64,000 nt of DNA from an uncultured Stenotrophomonas sp. (GCA_913775725.1 CAJYNG010000018.1:124001-188000), one strand, 5' to 3'; positions 37,816 to 46,829 are shown, counted from the first letter of the stretch. Numbers and translations: made by a program. Notes: generated by a model from the sequence alone, not told the origin.

Positions 37816-38979
37816 ATGACACAGACGGCGGAATACATGAGCGAACGCATTCTCGACAACCTGAAGCTGGTGCTGGCCGACGAGGTCGTGCACGGCCATG
37901 TAGTGCTGGATGGGCCTGGCATCCGCGCAGTGGGGCAGGGGCGGGTGGGCCTGCCGGGTGCCGAAGACTGTGGCGGCGACTGGCTGATGCCGGGTTTTGT
38001 CGAGCTGCACACCGACAATCTGGAGAAGCACCTGGTGCCGCGTCCTGGCGTGGCGTTTCCGGCTGGGGCGGCGGTGCAGGCGCACGATGCACAGCTGCTC
38101 GCGGCAGGCATCACTACGGCCTGCGATGCACTGGCGGTGGGTGACGTGGAAGCCGACAGCGTACGTGTGCGTACCTTGCAGGCAGCGCATGCAGCGTTGG
38201 TCGAGGCGCGCCGCGCCGGCGGCCTGCGCAGCGACCACTACCTGCACCTGCGTGCCGAGCTGCCGTATCCCGGGTTGCTGCCATTGCTGGAGCCACTGCT
38301 GGATGATCCGGCGGTGCGCCTTCTATCGCTGACCGATCACACACCGGGGCAGCGCCAGTTCCGCAATCTGCAGCGCTATGCCGCCTACTACGGTTTGCCG
38401 ACCGACACGAAGACCGGCTACCTGGACGACCTGCTGCAGGCACGCCGAGTGCAGCAGGCGCGCTATCGCCCCGCACACCTGCAACAGGTACTGCAGTGGG
38501 TGCGCAGGCGCGGCCTGTGCCTGGCCAGCCACGACGACACGGTGGCTGCGGATGTGGATGAAGCCGTGGCCTATGGAGCGCGCATCTGCGAGTTCCCGAC
38601 CACGCTGGAGGCCGCTGCGGCAGCACGTGCGACCGGCCTGATAGTCGTCGCCGGCGCACCCAACCTGGTGCTGGGCGGCTCGCATTCCGGCAATGTGGCG
38701 GCGCTGGAACTGGCCCGCGCCGGCTGCCTCGATGTGCTGTCCTCCGACTATGCGCCTGCCAGCCTGCTGCCGGCGCTGGGCGTGCTGTGCGCGCAGTTGG
38801 GCTGGAGCCTGCCACGTGCGGTGGCCACGGTCAGTCATGCACCGGCGCGGGCGCTTGGCCTGCAGGATCGCGGTCACATCGGCGAAGGCCTGCGCGCCGA
38901 CCTGCTGCGGGTGCGTGGATCCACGCCGGACCACGTGGCCGAGGTCTGGGTGGCCGGCCGTCGCTTGCTGGCCCAGTAG
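37816..38979 (+). CDS. phnM: PhnM-like phosphonate metabolism amidohydrolase, solitary
   Basis: 387 residues from ATG 37816 (380 from ATG 37837, which has GGCGGA before it). Amidohydrolase-fold metal enzyme: PGFVELHTDNLEKHLVPRPG contains the HTDNLEKH hallmark of PhnM; LASHDD, APNLVLGGSHSGN and LSSDYAPASLLPA complete the site. In the C-P lyase route PhnM removes pyrophosphate from ribose 1-methylphosphonate 5-triphosphate, yet no phnGHIJKL genes lie here. Either those genes are elsewhere or this copy acts on another phosphorylated intermediate. Confidence 0.88.
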   Translation: MTQTAEYMSERILDNLKLVLADEVVHGHVVLDGPGIRAVGQGRVGLPGAEDCGGDWLMPGFVELHTDNLEKHLVPRPGVAFPAGAAVQAHDAQLLAAGITTACDALAVGDVEADSVRVRTLQAAHAALVEARRAGGLRSDHYLHLRAELPYPGLLPLLEPLLDDPAVRLLSLTDHTPGQRQFRNLQRYAAYYGLPTDTKTGYLDDLLQARRVQQARYRPAHLQQVLQWVRRRGLCLASHDDTVAADVDEAVAYGARICEFPTTLEAAAAARATGLIVVAGAPNLVLGGSHSGNVAALELARAGCLDVLSSDYAPASLLPALGVLCAQLGWSLPRAVATVSHAPARALGLQDRGHIGEGLRADLLRVRGSTPDHVAEVWVAGRRLLAQ

Positions 38980-38997
38980 CCGCCACGGCGCGAACAC

Positions 38998-39023
38998 CTA
39001 GACAGCTGCCCCGAGCTGCCTAG
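38998..39023 (+). promoter_or_regulatory. Phosphonate-cluster motif, site C, with palindrome
   Basis: Starts with CTAGACAGCTGC and forms a 26-bp interrupted palindrome: CTAG plus CAGCT on the left, AGCTG plus CTAG on the right, around a 6-base centre with one mismatch. It is 95 bp before the TonB receptor start, so the receptor is likely controlled with the phosphonate genes. Confidence 0.6.
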
Positions 39024-39117
39024 TGGATGCCGCCTGCGCTTCACCGCGCTGATCGAAAGTGGCCGCCATCGCCGCTCCCGCTGGAGCGGTCCACTTTCCC
39101 TTGCCGCCGCCATCGCC

Positions 39118-41730
39118 ATGTCCACACTGCCTTCGCGCCACCCGCTTACCCTGGGCCTGCTCGCCCTGCTGCATGCCCCGCTGGCCGCCCAGGCCGCCAC
39201 TCCGGTTGCGACCGAGAGCGTACCCGCTACCTCCGCCGTCGATCTGGACACCGTCACCGTGGTCGGCAGCATCGTCAGCGGCGAGAAACAGGCGCTGGAT
39301 GCACAGCGCGAAGCCAGCCACCTGATGAACGTGGTCAGCGCCGACGGCATCGGCAAGCTGCCCGACCACAACGCGGCCGAGGCGGTGCAGCGGGTGCCGG
39401 GTGTGTCGATCGAGCGAGACCAGGGCGAGGGCCGCTTCGTCGCGGTGCGTGGCCTGCCGGCACAGTGGAACTCGACCACCCTCAACGGCGACCGTCTGCC
39501 GACCGCCGAAGAGGAAACCACCAGCCGTGCCACGGCATTCGATTTCTTCCCGACCGAGCTGATCGAGCGCATCGAAGTGAGCAAGACGCTCACGCCCGAT
39601 CGCGAAGGCGACGCCATTGGTGGGCAGGTCAATTTCGTCACGCGTACCGCGCCGACACGGCGCACGTTTGCCGCCAGCGTGGCCGGCAACTACAACGACA
39701 AGGCGGTCGACACCGGCACCAGCGCCAACGTGCTGTACGGTGACCGCAGTGCCGATGGACGCTTCGGCTTCCTGGTCAACGGTACCTACTGGAAGCGCCC
39801 GTGGGCGACCGACAACTTCGAGCCGCGCCGCAGTGCCGACGGCCTGGGCATCTACCGGCTTGAGCTGCGTGACTACACCGGCGAGCGCACCACCCGCGGT
39901 GTCAACGGCGGCATGGAGTTCCTGCCGGCCGATGGCCACCGTCTGTACGTGCGTGGCCAGTATGGCGAGCTGAGCGACGATGAAACGCACTACAAGCACC
40001 GCTACCGCTTCGACAAAGACCGCGTCGAGCTGCAGAACATCCACAACGAGTTGATCACCGAATTCAAGACCTTCGAATTCGGCGGCCAGCACACCTTCGG
40101 TCGCGGCCAGGTGGACTGGAAGCTGGCCAGCGCCGAGAACGACTTCCGCTACGGCTGCATTCCCACCTGTGCCGACAACGCCTACTTCGTGGTCCAGTTC
40201 AACCAGGGCAAGGTCGGCTACCAGGGCCTGCAGGACCGCGGTGTGGGCCGCAATTCGTACAACACCGTCGATGGCGGCAACGTTCCCGCCGACACCCCCG
40301 ATACCCATCTGCCGCCGGGCTTCGCGATGGACCCGCGGAAGATGTCGCTGAGCGCGGTCGAGCTGTACCGGGTGGCGATCAATGAGAAGGACAAGGCGGT
40401 CGCGCAGTTGGACTTCACCTTCGACGCGAGCGATACGCTGACCTGGAAAATGGGCGCCAAGTACCGTGACAAGCAGCGCCTCGCGCGGTTCTCCGACGAG
40501 TTCTATGCATGGAACACCGCCACCGGCGGCCCGGTGCCGACCCTGGCCGACTTCCCGTTGATGGACCAGCCGGACCGCAGTGGCTACGACGTCGGCAATG
40601 GCCGTGACTACGCCCGCGATTTCTCGCAGGTGGTGCCGATGCAGGCCCTGGCCGAGTGGTACCGGCAGAACAAGCAGCATCTGGTGCTGGTACCGGGCGA
40701 TTCGGCGCTGGTAGCCAACGGTGCAGCGCTGGGTCGCAACTTCGACGTGGCCGAGAAGCAGTACGCGACCTATGCGATGGGCACCTGGAAGCCGGACGAG
40801 CGCTGGGACGTGGTCGGCGGCGTGCGCCTGGAACGCACCGCCACCGACGTGCGTGGGCTGGTGCTGGAGCGTGATGCCGATGGCAGCAGCGCGCTGGTGC
40901 CCAACCTGGGCCGCAAGCGCTATACCTCGGTACTGCCGCAGCTTAACGTGCGCTTCTCGCCGCGCAGCGATCTCAACCTGCGGCTGGGCCTGACCCGCAG
41001 CTTTGCCCGGCCGAACTTCGGCGACATCAACCCGGGCGGCTCGTTCATGGAAGCCGATGGCACCTTCACCTCCGGCAACGCCAACCTGGATCCGACCTAT
41101 TCGGACAACCTGGATCTGATGGCCGAGTGGTATGCCGGTCCGCTGGGCTTGCTGTCCGGCGGCGTGTTCTACAAGAACATCAGCAATCCGGTGTTCCAGA
41201 GCAGCAGCACCGGCAGCTTCAACGGCAACCCCAACGTCACCTTCTACCGGCCTGAGAATGGCGAAGACGCCAAGTTGTGGGGTGCCGAGTTCGCCTTCGT
41301 GCGCCGCTTCGATTTCCTGCCCGGCCTGTGGAGCAACTTCGGCATCAACGCCAACCTGACCCTGATGGGCTCACGCATGCGTATCCCGGGCCGTAGCGGC
41401 AATGTACCGATCACCGGGCAGGCCGACCGCCTGTACAACGTCACGGTGTACTACGACGATGGCGCGTTCGCAGCCCGTCTGGCTACCAACCACAAGGGGG
41501 CCTACATTGAGTCGCACGGAGACAGCAGCATCACCGACGCCTGGTACGGCGCCAACACCTCGGTCGACTTCAGCGCTTCCTATACCTTCGATCGCTGGAC
41601 GGTATTCGCAGAGCTGAGCAACCTCACCAACGAGCCGTTGAAGTACTACCAGGGCAGCCCGCAGCGTCCGCTGCAGGTGGAGTACTACGGTCGCCGCGCG
41701 CAGATCGGTCTGAAGTACCTGTTCCAGTAA
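39118..41730 (+). CDS. TonB-dependent outer-membrane receptor (TIGR01782 type)
   Basis: 870 residues. Signal peptide about 1-28 (LTLGLLALLHAPLAAQAA), TonB-box region LDTVTVVG near 42-50, plug domain about 60-175 (KLPDHNAAEAVQRVPGVSIERD, VRGL, IGGQVNFVTR), then a 22-strand barrel ending GLKYLFQ with an aromatic-rich C-terminus. No N-terminal signalling domain. It brings scarce large or complexed substrates across the outer membrane. Location behind phnM and a shared upstream motif suggest a phosphonate-bearing ligand; carbohydrate or siderophore ligands cannot be excluded. Confidence 0.9.
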   Translation: MSTLPSRHPLTLGLLALLHAPLAAQAATPVATESVPATSAVDLDTVTVVGSIVSGEKQALDAQREASHLMNVVSADGIGKLPDHNAAEAVQRVPGVSIERDQGEGRFVAVRGLPAQWNSTTLNGDRLPTAEEETTSRATAFDFFPTELIERIEVSKTLTPDREGDAIGGQVNFVTRTAPTRRTFAASVAGNYNDKAVDTGTSANVLYGDRSADGRFGFLVNGTYWKRPWATDNFEPRRSADGLGIYRLELRDYTGERTTRGVNGGMEFLPADGHRLYVRGQYGELSDDETHYKHRYRFDKDRVELQNIHNELITEFKTFEFGGQHTFGRGQVDWKLASAENDFRYGCIPTCADNAYFVVQFNQGKVGYQGLQDRGVGRNSYNTVDGGNVPADTPDTHLPPGFAMDPRKMSLSAVELYRVAINEKDKAVAQLDFTFDASDTLTWKMGAKYRDKQRLARFSDEFYAWNTATGGPVPTLADFPLMDQPDRSGYDVGNGRDYARDFSQVVPMQALAEWYRQNKQHLVLVPGDSALVANGAALGRNFDVAEKQYATYAMGTWKPDERWDVVGGVRLERTATDVRGLVLERDADGSSALVPNLGRKRYTSVLPQLNVRFSPRSDLNLRLGLTRSFARPNFGDINPGGSFMEADGTFTSGNANLDPTYSDNLDLMAEWYAGPLGLLSGGVFYKNISNPVFQSSSTGSFNGNPNVTFYRPENGEDAKLWGAEFAFVRRFDFLPGLWSNFGINANLTLMGSRMRIPGRSGNVPITGQADRLYNVTVYYDDGAFAARLATNHKGAYIESHGDSSITDAWYGANTSVDFSASYTFDRWTVFAELSNLTNEPLKYYQGSPQRPLQVEYYGRRAQIGLKYLFQ

Positions 41731-41746
41731 GCCGTACCCGCGTTCT

Positions 41747-41787
41747 GTAGAGTCGAGCCACGCTCGACTGCTTCTGCTCGACTCTAC
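41747..41787. repeat. SMAG/REP repeat with a truncated partner
   Basis: A forward unit GTAG plus AGTCGAGC/GCTCGACT stem at 41747-41769, followed by only the foot of a reverse unit (41775-41787). The second copy has lost its distal arm. It lies between convergent genes. Confidence 0.8.
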
Positions 41788-41789
41788 AC

Positions 41790-42506
41790 TCATCGGACCA
41801 GGGTGACCGCCTGCCCGGCACGCGCGAACGCTTCCTCCAGCAACGGGCCTGCCTTGATCGCCTCCACTGCCTGGAACAACGCCTGCAGCGCGTCGGCCGG
41901 GCGTGAGGCCGGCGCCGCCACCGCCTGTCGGATCGCGGTGAAGCGGTCGGTCAGCACGCGGTGGCCGGGATGCGTCTGCGCCCAGGCCACCAGCGGCTGG
42001 CGCACGCCGGCCGCGGCATCCAGACGCTGCTGATCGAACAGGGTGATGGCCGCCGCCGAGGTCTCTGCCCGCTCGATCATGGCGTGGCGCAGTTCACGGC
42101 CCAGGAACAGGTCATAGGCCGCGCCACGCCCCACCGCGATGCGCAGCCCCTCGCGGTCGAGGTCGGCCACCTGCTGCGCAGGGCTGTCCTCGCGAACCAG
42201 ATAGGTGCCTTCGATCTCCACGTACGGGGCACTGAAGGCAATGCGGTCGGTACGTGCCGGATCGATGGCCAGGAAGGCCAGATCCCAGCCGTCTTCGCCC
42301 GCTGCGGCGACCACCGAGGCTGCGGCATCGTGGCAGGTGAAGCGTGCCTGCACCCCCATCCGTTGCGCCAACGCGGTAGCCAGTTCCAGCGAGGGGCCGC
42401 GCGGTGAGCGGGCATCGCCCTGTGCCAGCACCGGGTTGCCCAGGTTGATCGCCACGCGCAGGAAACCGTGCGGTGCCAGCGAACTTCGATGGTCGGCCAA
42501 GGACAT
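41790..42506 (-). CDS. Type 2 periplasmic-binding fold protein without signal peptide
   Basis: 238 residues. Amino-acid ABC transporter solute-binding fold: FLRVAINLGNPVLAQ, WDLAFLAIDPARTDRIAFSAPYVEIEGTYLV, LRIAVGRGAAYDLFL. No signal peptide is present with the start at 42506 (GGAG 7 bases upstream) or with an 11-codon extension, so it may be cytoplasmic, or its true start may be missed. No permease or ATPase gene is adjacent. Ligand unknown. Confidence 0.78.
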   Translation of the reverse strand: MSLADHRSSLAPHGFLRVAINLGNPVLAQGDARSPRGPSLELATALAQRMGVQARFTCHDAAASVVAAAGEDGWDLAFLAIDPARTDRIAFSAPYVEIEGTYLVREDSPAQQVADLDREGLRIAVGRGAAYDLFLGRELRHAMIERAETSAAAITLFDQQRLDAAAGVRQPLVAWAQTHPGHRVLTDRFTAIRQAVAAPASRPADALQALFQAVEAIKAGPLLEEAFARAGQAVTLVR

Positions 42507-42568
42507 GCAGGACTCCACGGGGCAGGGGAGACCCAGCATGCCAACAACGGTGTCCGTGTGGCGTGCAA

Positions 42569-44092
42569 TCAGCCGCGCGCGGCGAAGGTGCCGTGGAAGC
42601 CCAGGGGCACCGCATACGGCAGCCAGGCCTGTGCCAGCGGGCCGTCATCCACATGGCGCGCATCCAGCACCGCCAGGCCGCTGCGCTTGTTCACCGGATC
42701 GAGCAGGGTGCCGATCAGCCAGCCATCATCGGCATTGCGGCTGCCCGGGCGCGGCACGAACACATGCTCCTCGGCCATGATGTCCGGCCCGTAGTGCCAG
42801 AGCTGGCGGCGGCCGCGCTCGATGTCGAACGCGGCCACGGCGTTGAAGTACGGTGCGGTGGCTGGGCCGTCGATGGTCGGCGCATACAGCCGTGCACCAC
42901 GGGTACCGGCGGAACGGGGGTCGAACAGCGGAAACTCCACCGCGCTGATGTCCAGCGGCTGCCAGCGGGCCTGGCCACGGCGCAGGTCCAGATGCAGCTC
43001 GACCAGGCTGGCGCCACTGTTGGCCGCGTGTGCACCATCACCGGCCATCGCTTCCTTCATCGGCGAGCGCGCCTCGTTGATGTCGTCATGGCGCACCGCA
43101 CGCAGCACGATGCCGCCATCGCGGGTGAACGCGTCGCCGAAGTGGTAGATCGCCGCAAAGGGAGCCTCGAACCATTGCGCCTTGTCCGGCGCATCCTTGG
43201 CGACCACCGCGATGCGCACAGGACGCTGCGGTGCGAACTGCATGCGCTCGAAGAAGCTGCCACCTGCGCCGGTGAAATCGAACGGCATCATCACGAACAC
43301 CAGGTGCTGGTCGGTGATCGCGAAGGCATGCAGGTAGCCATGCTCGGGTGTTTCGATCACATTGGCGCTGCGCAGCTGGCCGTCCGCACCGATGTGCCAG
43401 ACCAGCAGGCCATGTCCTCCCATCAGGCTGATCGAGCCGAAGTTCCAGAGGCTGCCGTCGCGGTCGCGCAGCGGGTGCGCCGAGAACGGTAGTGCGGCGA
43501 GGTCCGGCCGCCAGGTGACAGGGCCAATCGTCTGCAGCGAATCGGGGTCCACTTCGAACGCCGAACCGGATTCGCACAGCGCGAACAGGCGGCCATTGAT
43601 CATCGTCACCGAGGTGTTGGCCACGTTGGCATCATCGTTGTTGCGTACTGCCAGCGCACCGGGAACGCTGGTGCCGGCAGCCGGATACTGGAAGCGGCCG
43701 GCCTTCTGTTCACGGGTGAATTTCGGCGTGGCGACCATGCGCCCGTGATGGGTCAGGCTGCCATCACCATTGAAACGCCAGCCATGCACCATGCCGTCGC
43801 CGTCGAACCAGTGGTCGTAGCGGAAGCCATCGCGCTCGGTCCACGCCGGGCCGTTGCGGTACAGCGTGCCGGCCAGGCCCGGCGGCAGCGTTCCCTGCAG
43901 CTGCACGGTGGCCGGGCCGAGGCTTTCGCTGCCGACGCTGCGCCAGCCGAGCAGCCATGGGTGGTCCTGCATACCCTGCGCAAACCGCGCCGGGTCACCG
44001 GCGAAGGCGGGAGCGCTGCGCAGCGCGGTGGCACCCAGGGCCAGGCAGGCACTGCTGCTGAGCAGGGTACGAAGGAAGCGGCGACGGTCCAT
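42569..44092 (-). CDS. Tat-exported carotenoid cleavage oxygenase family protein
   Basis: 507 residues. Twin-arginine signal MDRRRFLRTLLSSSACLALG, cleaved after APAFA near 31. The rest is the seven-bladed RPE65/lignostilbene dioxygenase fold: GTLYRNGPAW, DHWFDGDGMVHGWRF, SAHPLRD, ETPEHGYLHAFAIT and the final PLGFHGTF each give a His ligand for the non-haem iron. It cleaves a carbon double bond in a carotenoid or stilbene-like substrate, here probably in the periplasm. Downstream of a DUF2141 gene, 26 bp gap. Confidence 0.9.
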   Translation of the reverse strand: MDRRRFLRTLLSSSACLALGATALRSAPAFAGDPARFAQGMQDHPWLLGWRSVGSESLGPATVQLQGTLPPGLAGTLYRNGPAWTERDGFRYDHWFDGDGMVHGWRFNGDGSLTHHGRMVATPKFTREQKAGRFQYPAAGTSVPGALAVRNNDDANVANTSVTMINGRLFALCESGSAFEVDPDSLQTIGPVTWRPDLAALPFSAHPLRDRDGSLWNFGSISLMGGHGLLVWHIGADGQLRSANVIETPEHGYLHAFAITDQHLVFVMMPFDFTGAGGSFFERMQFAPQRPVRIAVVAKDAPDKAQWFEAPFAAIYHFGDAFTRDGGIVLRAVRHDDINEARSPMKEAMAGDGAHAANSGASLVELHLDLRRGQARWQPLDISAVEFPLFDPRSAGTRGARLYAPTIDGPATAPYFNAVAAFDIERGRRQLWHYGPDIMAEEHVFVPRPGSRNADDGWLIGTLLDPVNKRSGLAVLDARHVDDGPLAQAWLPYAVPLGFHGTFAARG

Positions 44093-44118
44093 GGTGGCCT
44101 CGGGTCTGGATGTGGGAA

Positions 44119-44541
44119 TCAGCGCAGGGTGATGTCGATGGCGGCGCCAGCGACTGGCACGTTGACGCGTGCTTCGTCGAAGGTCGGCTTGCGCATCACC
44201 TGCGGGTTGTTGCTGAAGCCGTAGCCTTCCACCGGCATGCCGACCAGGTTGGTGTCGAGCTTGCCGTTGTCGTTCTCGTCGTGGGTGAGCAGCACGGCGT
44301 AGCTGCCGGCCGGTACGCCCTTGAACGTGAAGTGGGCGCTGTCGCCGCTGGGCGCCGCCTGCTGGGCCTGCACGGGCTTGGCCTTGCCGTCCCAGGCGGC
44401 GGCGCTGTCGACCAGCGCAACGCGCAGGGTGCCGGTCTGCGCGCGGACGTCGTGCACGGTCACAGCCAGGTCGGCGGCGTGGGCACTGCCGGTCAGGGTC
44501 AGGGCAGTCAGGGCGGTGCTGAGCAGGGCGGTGCGGATCAT
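44119..44541 (-). CDS. Secreted DUF2141 protein
   Basis: 140 residues. Signal peptide MIRTALLSTALTALTLTGSAHA, then a beta-sandwich-like DUF2141 domain with GTLRVALVDS, FTFKGVPAGSYAVLLTHDENDNGKLDTN and GYGFSNNPQ. Periplasmic. Co-directional with and just upstream of the carotenoid oxygenase gene; in several bacteria DUF2141 genes lie near carotenoid genes, but no function is proven. Confidence 0.85.
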   Translation of the reverse strand: MIRTALLSTALTALTLTGSAHAADLAVTVHDVRAQTGTLRVALVDSAAAWDGKAKPVQAQQAAPSGDSAHFTFKGVPAGSYAVLLTHDENDNGKLDTNLVGMPVEGYGFSNNPQVMRKPTFDEARVNVPVAGAAIDITLR

Positions 44542-44699
44542 GGCAGTGGCTCCGGAAGTGTGTGTATGGCGGTGTGGAGCCAGTCTGCGTGGGGCGGTGC
44601 ACCGGGTTCAGGGCCAGTGGTCATCGATTCGACGTGCCAGAAGTCACTTTCTGCGCTGGACCCATTGCCGCCGGCGCGCGCGCCCGTCAGCATCTGGCC

Positions 44700-45800
44700 A
44701 TGCCCAGCCTGTTCCGCCATCTTTTGCGTCCGCTCAGCCTCGCCGGCCTGGTCACCGTGCTGGTGGTCGGCCTGTCGTTCGCGGTGCAGCGCAGTGGCGC
44801 CGGGCTGAGCCTGCTGCTGCTTGCTGTGTTCCTGCTGCTGTTCGTGGTGCACGGCTGGGCATCGATGCCTTCCCGCGTGCGCGCCGTCGCTGCGGTGTTG
44901 CAGGCGCTGCTGGCGGTTGCGCTGGTTGCGCTGCAGCCGCGTACTGGAGCCGCTCCGGTGCTGCTGGTGGTGTTGGTCGCACAACTGGCCGAGCACTGGC
45001 CGCCGCGCTTCGTGCTGGGTGTTGCGCTGCTGGCCAACCTGGCGGTGTATGCCGTGCTGCGCCACAGCGGTTTCAGCCAGCCGCTGCTGGTGGTGCTGTT
45101 GTATGGCGGCTTCCAGGCGTTCGCCGCGCTGACCGCGCACTATGCCCGCAGCACGGCGCTGGCCCGCGATGATCTTGCACGGGTCAATGCCGACCTGCTG
45201 GCTACCCGCGCGCTGCTGGCTGACAGTGCACGCGATGCTGAGCGCCTGCGCCTGGCCCGCGAACTGCACGACGTGGCAGGGCACAAGCTCACCGCGATGC
45301 GGCTCAACCTGCGCGCCCTGGCCGCTGACCCTTCGCTGGCCGGTAACGAGGGGCTGGTGCTGGTGGAACAGCTGTCTGGCGAACTGCTGGCCGATATCCG
45401 CCAGGTGGTGCAGTCGATGCGCGATGATCGCGGCCTCGATCTGGCCACGGCATTGCATGCGCTGGCGGCGCCGTTCCCGCGACCGAGACTGCAGCTGCAG
45501 ATGGGAGAGGGCGTGCGCGTGGGGGATCCGCTGATGGCCGAGACTGTGCTGCGGCTGGTGCAGGAAGCGCTGACCAATGCGGCACGGCACGGCAATGCAG
45601 ACACCGTATGGCTGACGATCAACGAAGAGGATTCACGGTTGCGTATCGATATCCGCGATGACGGCCAGCGCGCCGAGCGCATCCGCGAAGGCAATGGCAT
45701 CGCCGGCATGCGGGAGCGCCTGGCTGCGGTGCGTGGCCGGCTGGAACTCGCGCGCACCGCACAGGGCGGCATGCACCTGACCGCATGGTTGCCGGCATGA
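44700..45800 (+). CDS. Sensor histidine kinase (NarL/DesK class)
   Basis: 366 residues. Five or so transmembrane helices in the first 145 residues with almost no extracytoplasmic loop, suggesting a membrane-state or intramembrane sensor like DesK. A HisKA_3 dimerisation box RLARELHDVAGHKLTAM places the phospho-His near 190; N box EALTNAARHG and G box GNGIAGMRERLAAVRG form the ATP site. The stop overlaps the regulator start (ATGA). Confidence 0.9.
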   Translation: MPSLFRHLLRPLSLAGLVTVLVVGLSFAVQRSGAGLSLLLLAVFLLLFVVHGWASMPSRVRAVAAVLQALLAVALVALQPRTGAAPVLLVVLVAQLAEHWPPRFVLGVALLANLAVYAVLRHSGFSQPLLVVLLYGGFQAFAALTAHYARSTALARDDLARVNADLLATRALLADSARDAERLRLARELHDVAGHKLTAMRLNLRALAADPSLAGNEGLVLVEQLSGELLADIRQVVQSMRDDRGLDLATALHALAAPFPRPRLQLQMGEGVRVGDPLMAETVLRLVQEALTNAARHGNADTVWLTINEEDSRLRIDIRDDGQRAERIREGNGIAGMRERLAAVRGRLELARTAQGGMHLTAWLPA

Positions 45801-46435
45801 GTGGCGCCGCGATCCGCGTTGCCCTGGCGGATGACCAGGCGCTGGTGCGTGCAGGCCTGCGTGCGCTGCTGCAGGGCCTGGGGGTAGAGGTGGTGCTGGA
45901 GGCCGAGGATGGCCAGGCGCTGCTGGATGCACTGGATACGCAGCGTGTGGAGGTAGTGCTCAGTGACATCCGCATGCCCGGGATGGATGGCATCGAGGCA
46001 TTGCGCCAGCTGCGCGCGCGCGGCGATGCCACACCGTGGCTGCTGCTGACGACCTTCGATGAAAGTGATCTGCTGCTGCGCGCCAGCGAGGCCGGTGCAC
46101 AGGGCTTCCTGCTCAAGGACGCCGCACCCGCAGACCTGCGCGAAGCGATCGAGCGCGTCGCCGCTGGTGAAACCCTGTTGCTGCCGGTCAGCACCGAGCC
46201 GGTGCGCGCCCGTTACCGCTTCCACGACGAAGCACCGCCCACCGATACCTTCGGGGAACGCGAAGTGGCGATCCTGCGCCTGCTGGCCGGGGGCTACAGC
46301 AACAAGGAGATCGCGCGCAGCCTGTTCCTGGCCGAGGGAACGGTGAAGAACTACGTGTCCGCCATCCTGGATAAGCTCGGCACCCGCGATCGCACCCGTG
46401 CAGTGCTGAAGGCGATTACCCTGCGCATCATCTGA
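45797..46435 (+). CDS. NarL/DesR-class response regulator
   Basis: 212 residues. Receiver: ADDQ near 11-14, phospho-acceptor Asp in LSDIRMPGMDG near 56, TTFDE, and Lys in LLKDAAP near 106. The LuxR-type helix-turn-helix FGEREVAILRLLAGGYSNKEIARSLFLAEGTVKNY is at about 147-185. Partner of the overlapping kinase. Targets unknown; the divergent DUF2141/carotenoid oxygenase pair is one candidate. Confidence 0.92.
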   Translation: MSGAAIRVALADDQALVRAGLRALLQGLGVEVVLEAEDGQALLDALDTQRVEVVLSDIRMPGMDGIEALRQLRARGDATPWLLLTTFDESDLLLRASEAGAQGFLLKDAAPADLREAIERVAAGETLLLPVSTEPVRARYRFHDEAPPTDTFGEREVAILRLLAGGYSNKEIARSLFLAEGTVKNYVSAILDKLGTRDRTRAVLKAITLRII

Positions 46436-46457
46436 GTGGACCGAGCAAGGAGTGCCA

Positions 46458-46829
46458 GTGAACCCGATCCTGCATGTGGAAATCCCGGCCATTGACCTGG
46501 ACCGCGCCATCACGTTCTACCAGCGGTGGCTGCAGGTCGCGGTGGACGAACCTATCGTGCTGCACGACTGCCGGATGGCCTACCTGCCGTTTTCCGATGA
46601 GGCCGCCGGTGCCAGCATTGCGCTGGTGCACGGCGCGGACTACCGGCCCTCCGAGCAGGGCGCGCGCATCTACATCGGTGTCGATGACCTCGATGCCAGC
46701 CTCGGCCGTGCGCTGCAGGCCGGGGCCGAGCTGCGCTTCGGCCCGGCCGACGCGGGTGACTGGCGTGTGGCCGAGATCCGCGACAGTGAAGGCAACCGGA
46801 TCGCGGTGCAGGCGCGCGCGATTCTGTAG
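46458..46829 (+). CDS. VOC-family (glyoxalase/bleomycin-resistance fold) protein
   Basis: 123 residues: ILHVEIPAIDLDRAITFYQRWL, YIGVDDLDASLGRALQAGAEL, AEIRDSEGNRIAVQ. Single-domain metal-binding fold of glyoxalases, dioxygenases and resistance proteins; function not determined. GTG at 46458 is chosen because AAGGAG precedes it by 5 bases. The TAG stop codon is part of the GTAG head of the adjacent SMAG repeat. Confidence 0.83.
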   Translation: MNPILHVEIPAIDLDRAITFYQRWLQVAVDEPIVLHDCRMAYLPFSDEAAGASIALVHGADYRPSEQGARIYIGVDDLDASLGRALQAGAELRFGPADAGDWRVAEIRDSEGNRIAVQARAIL

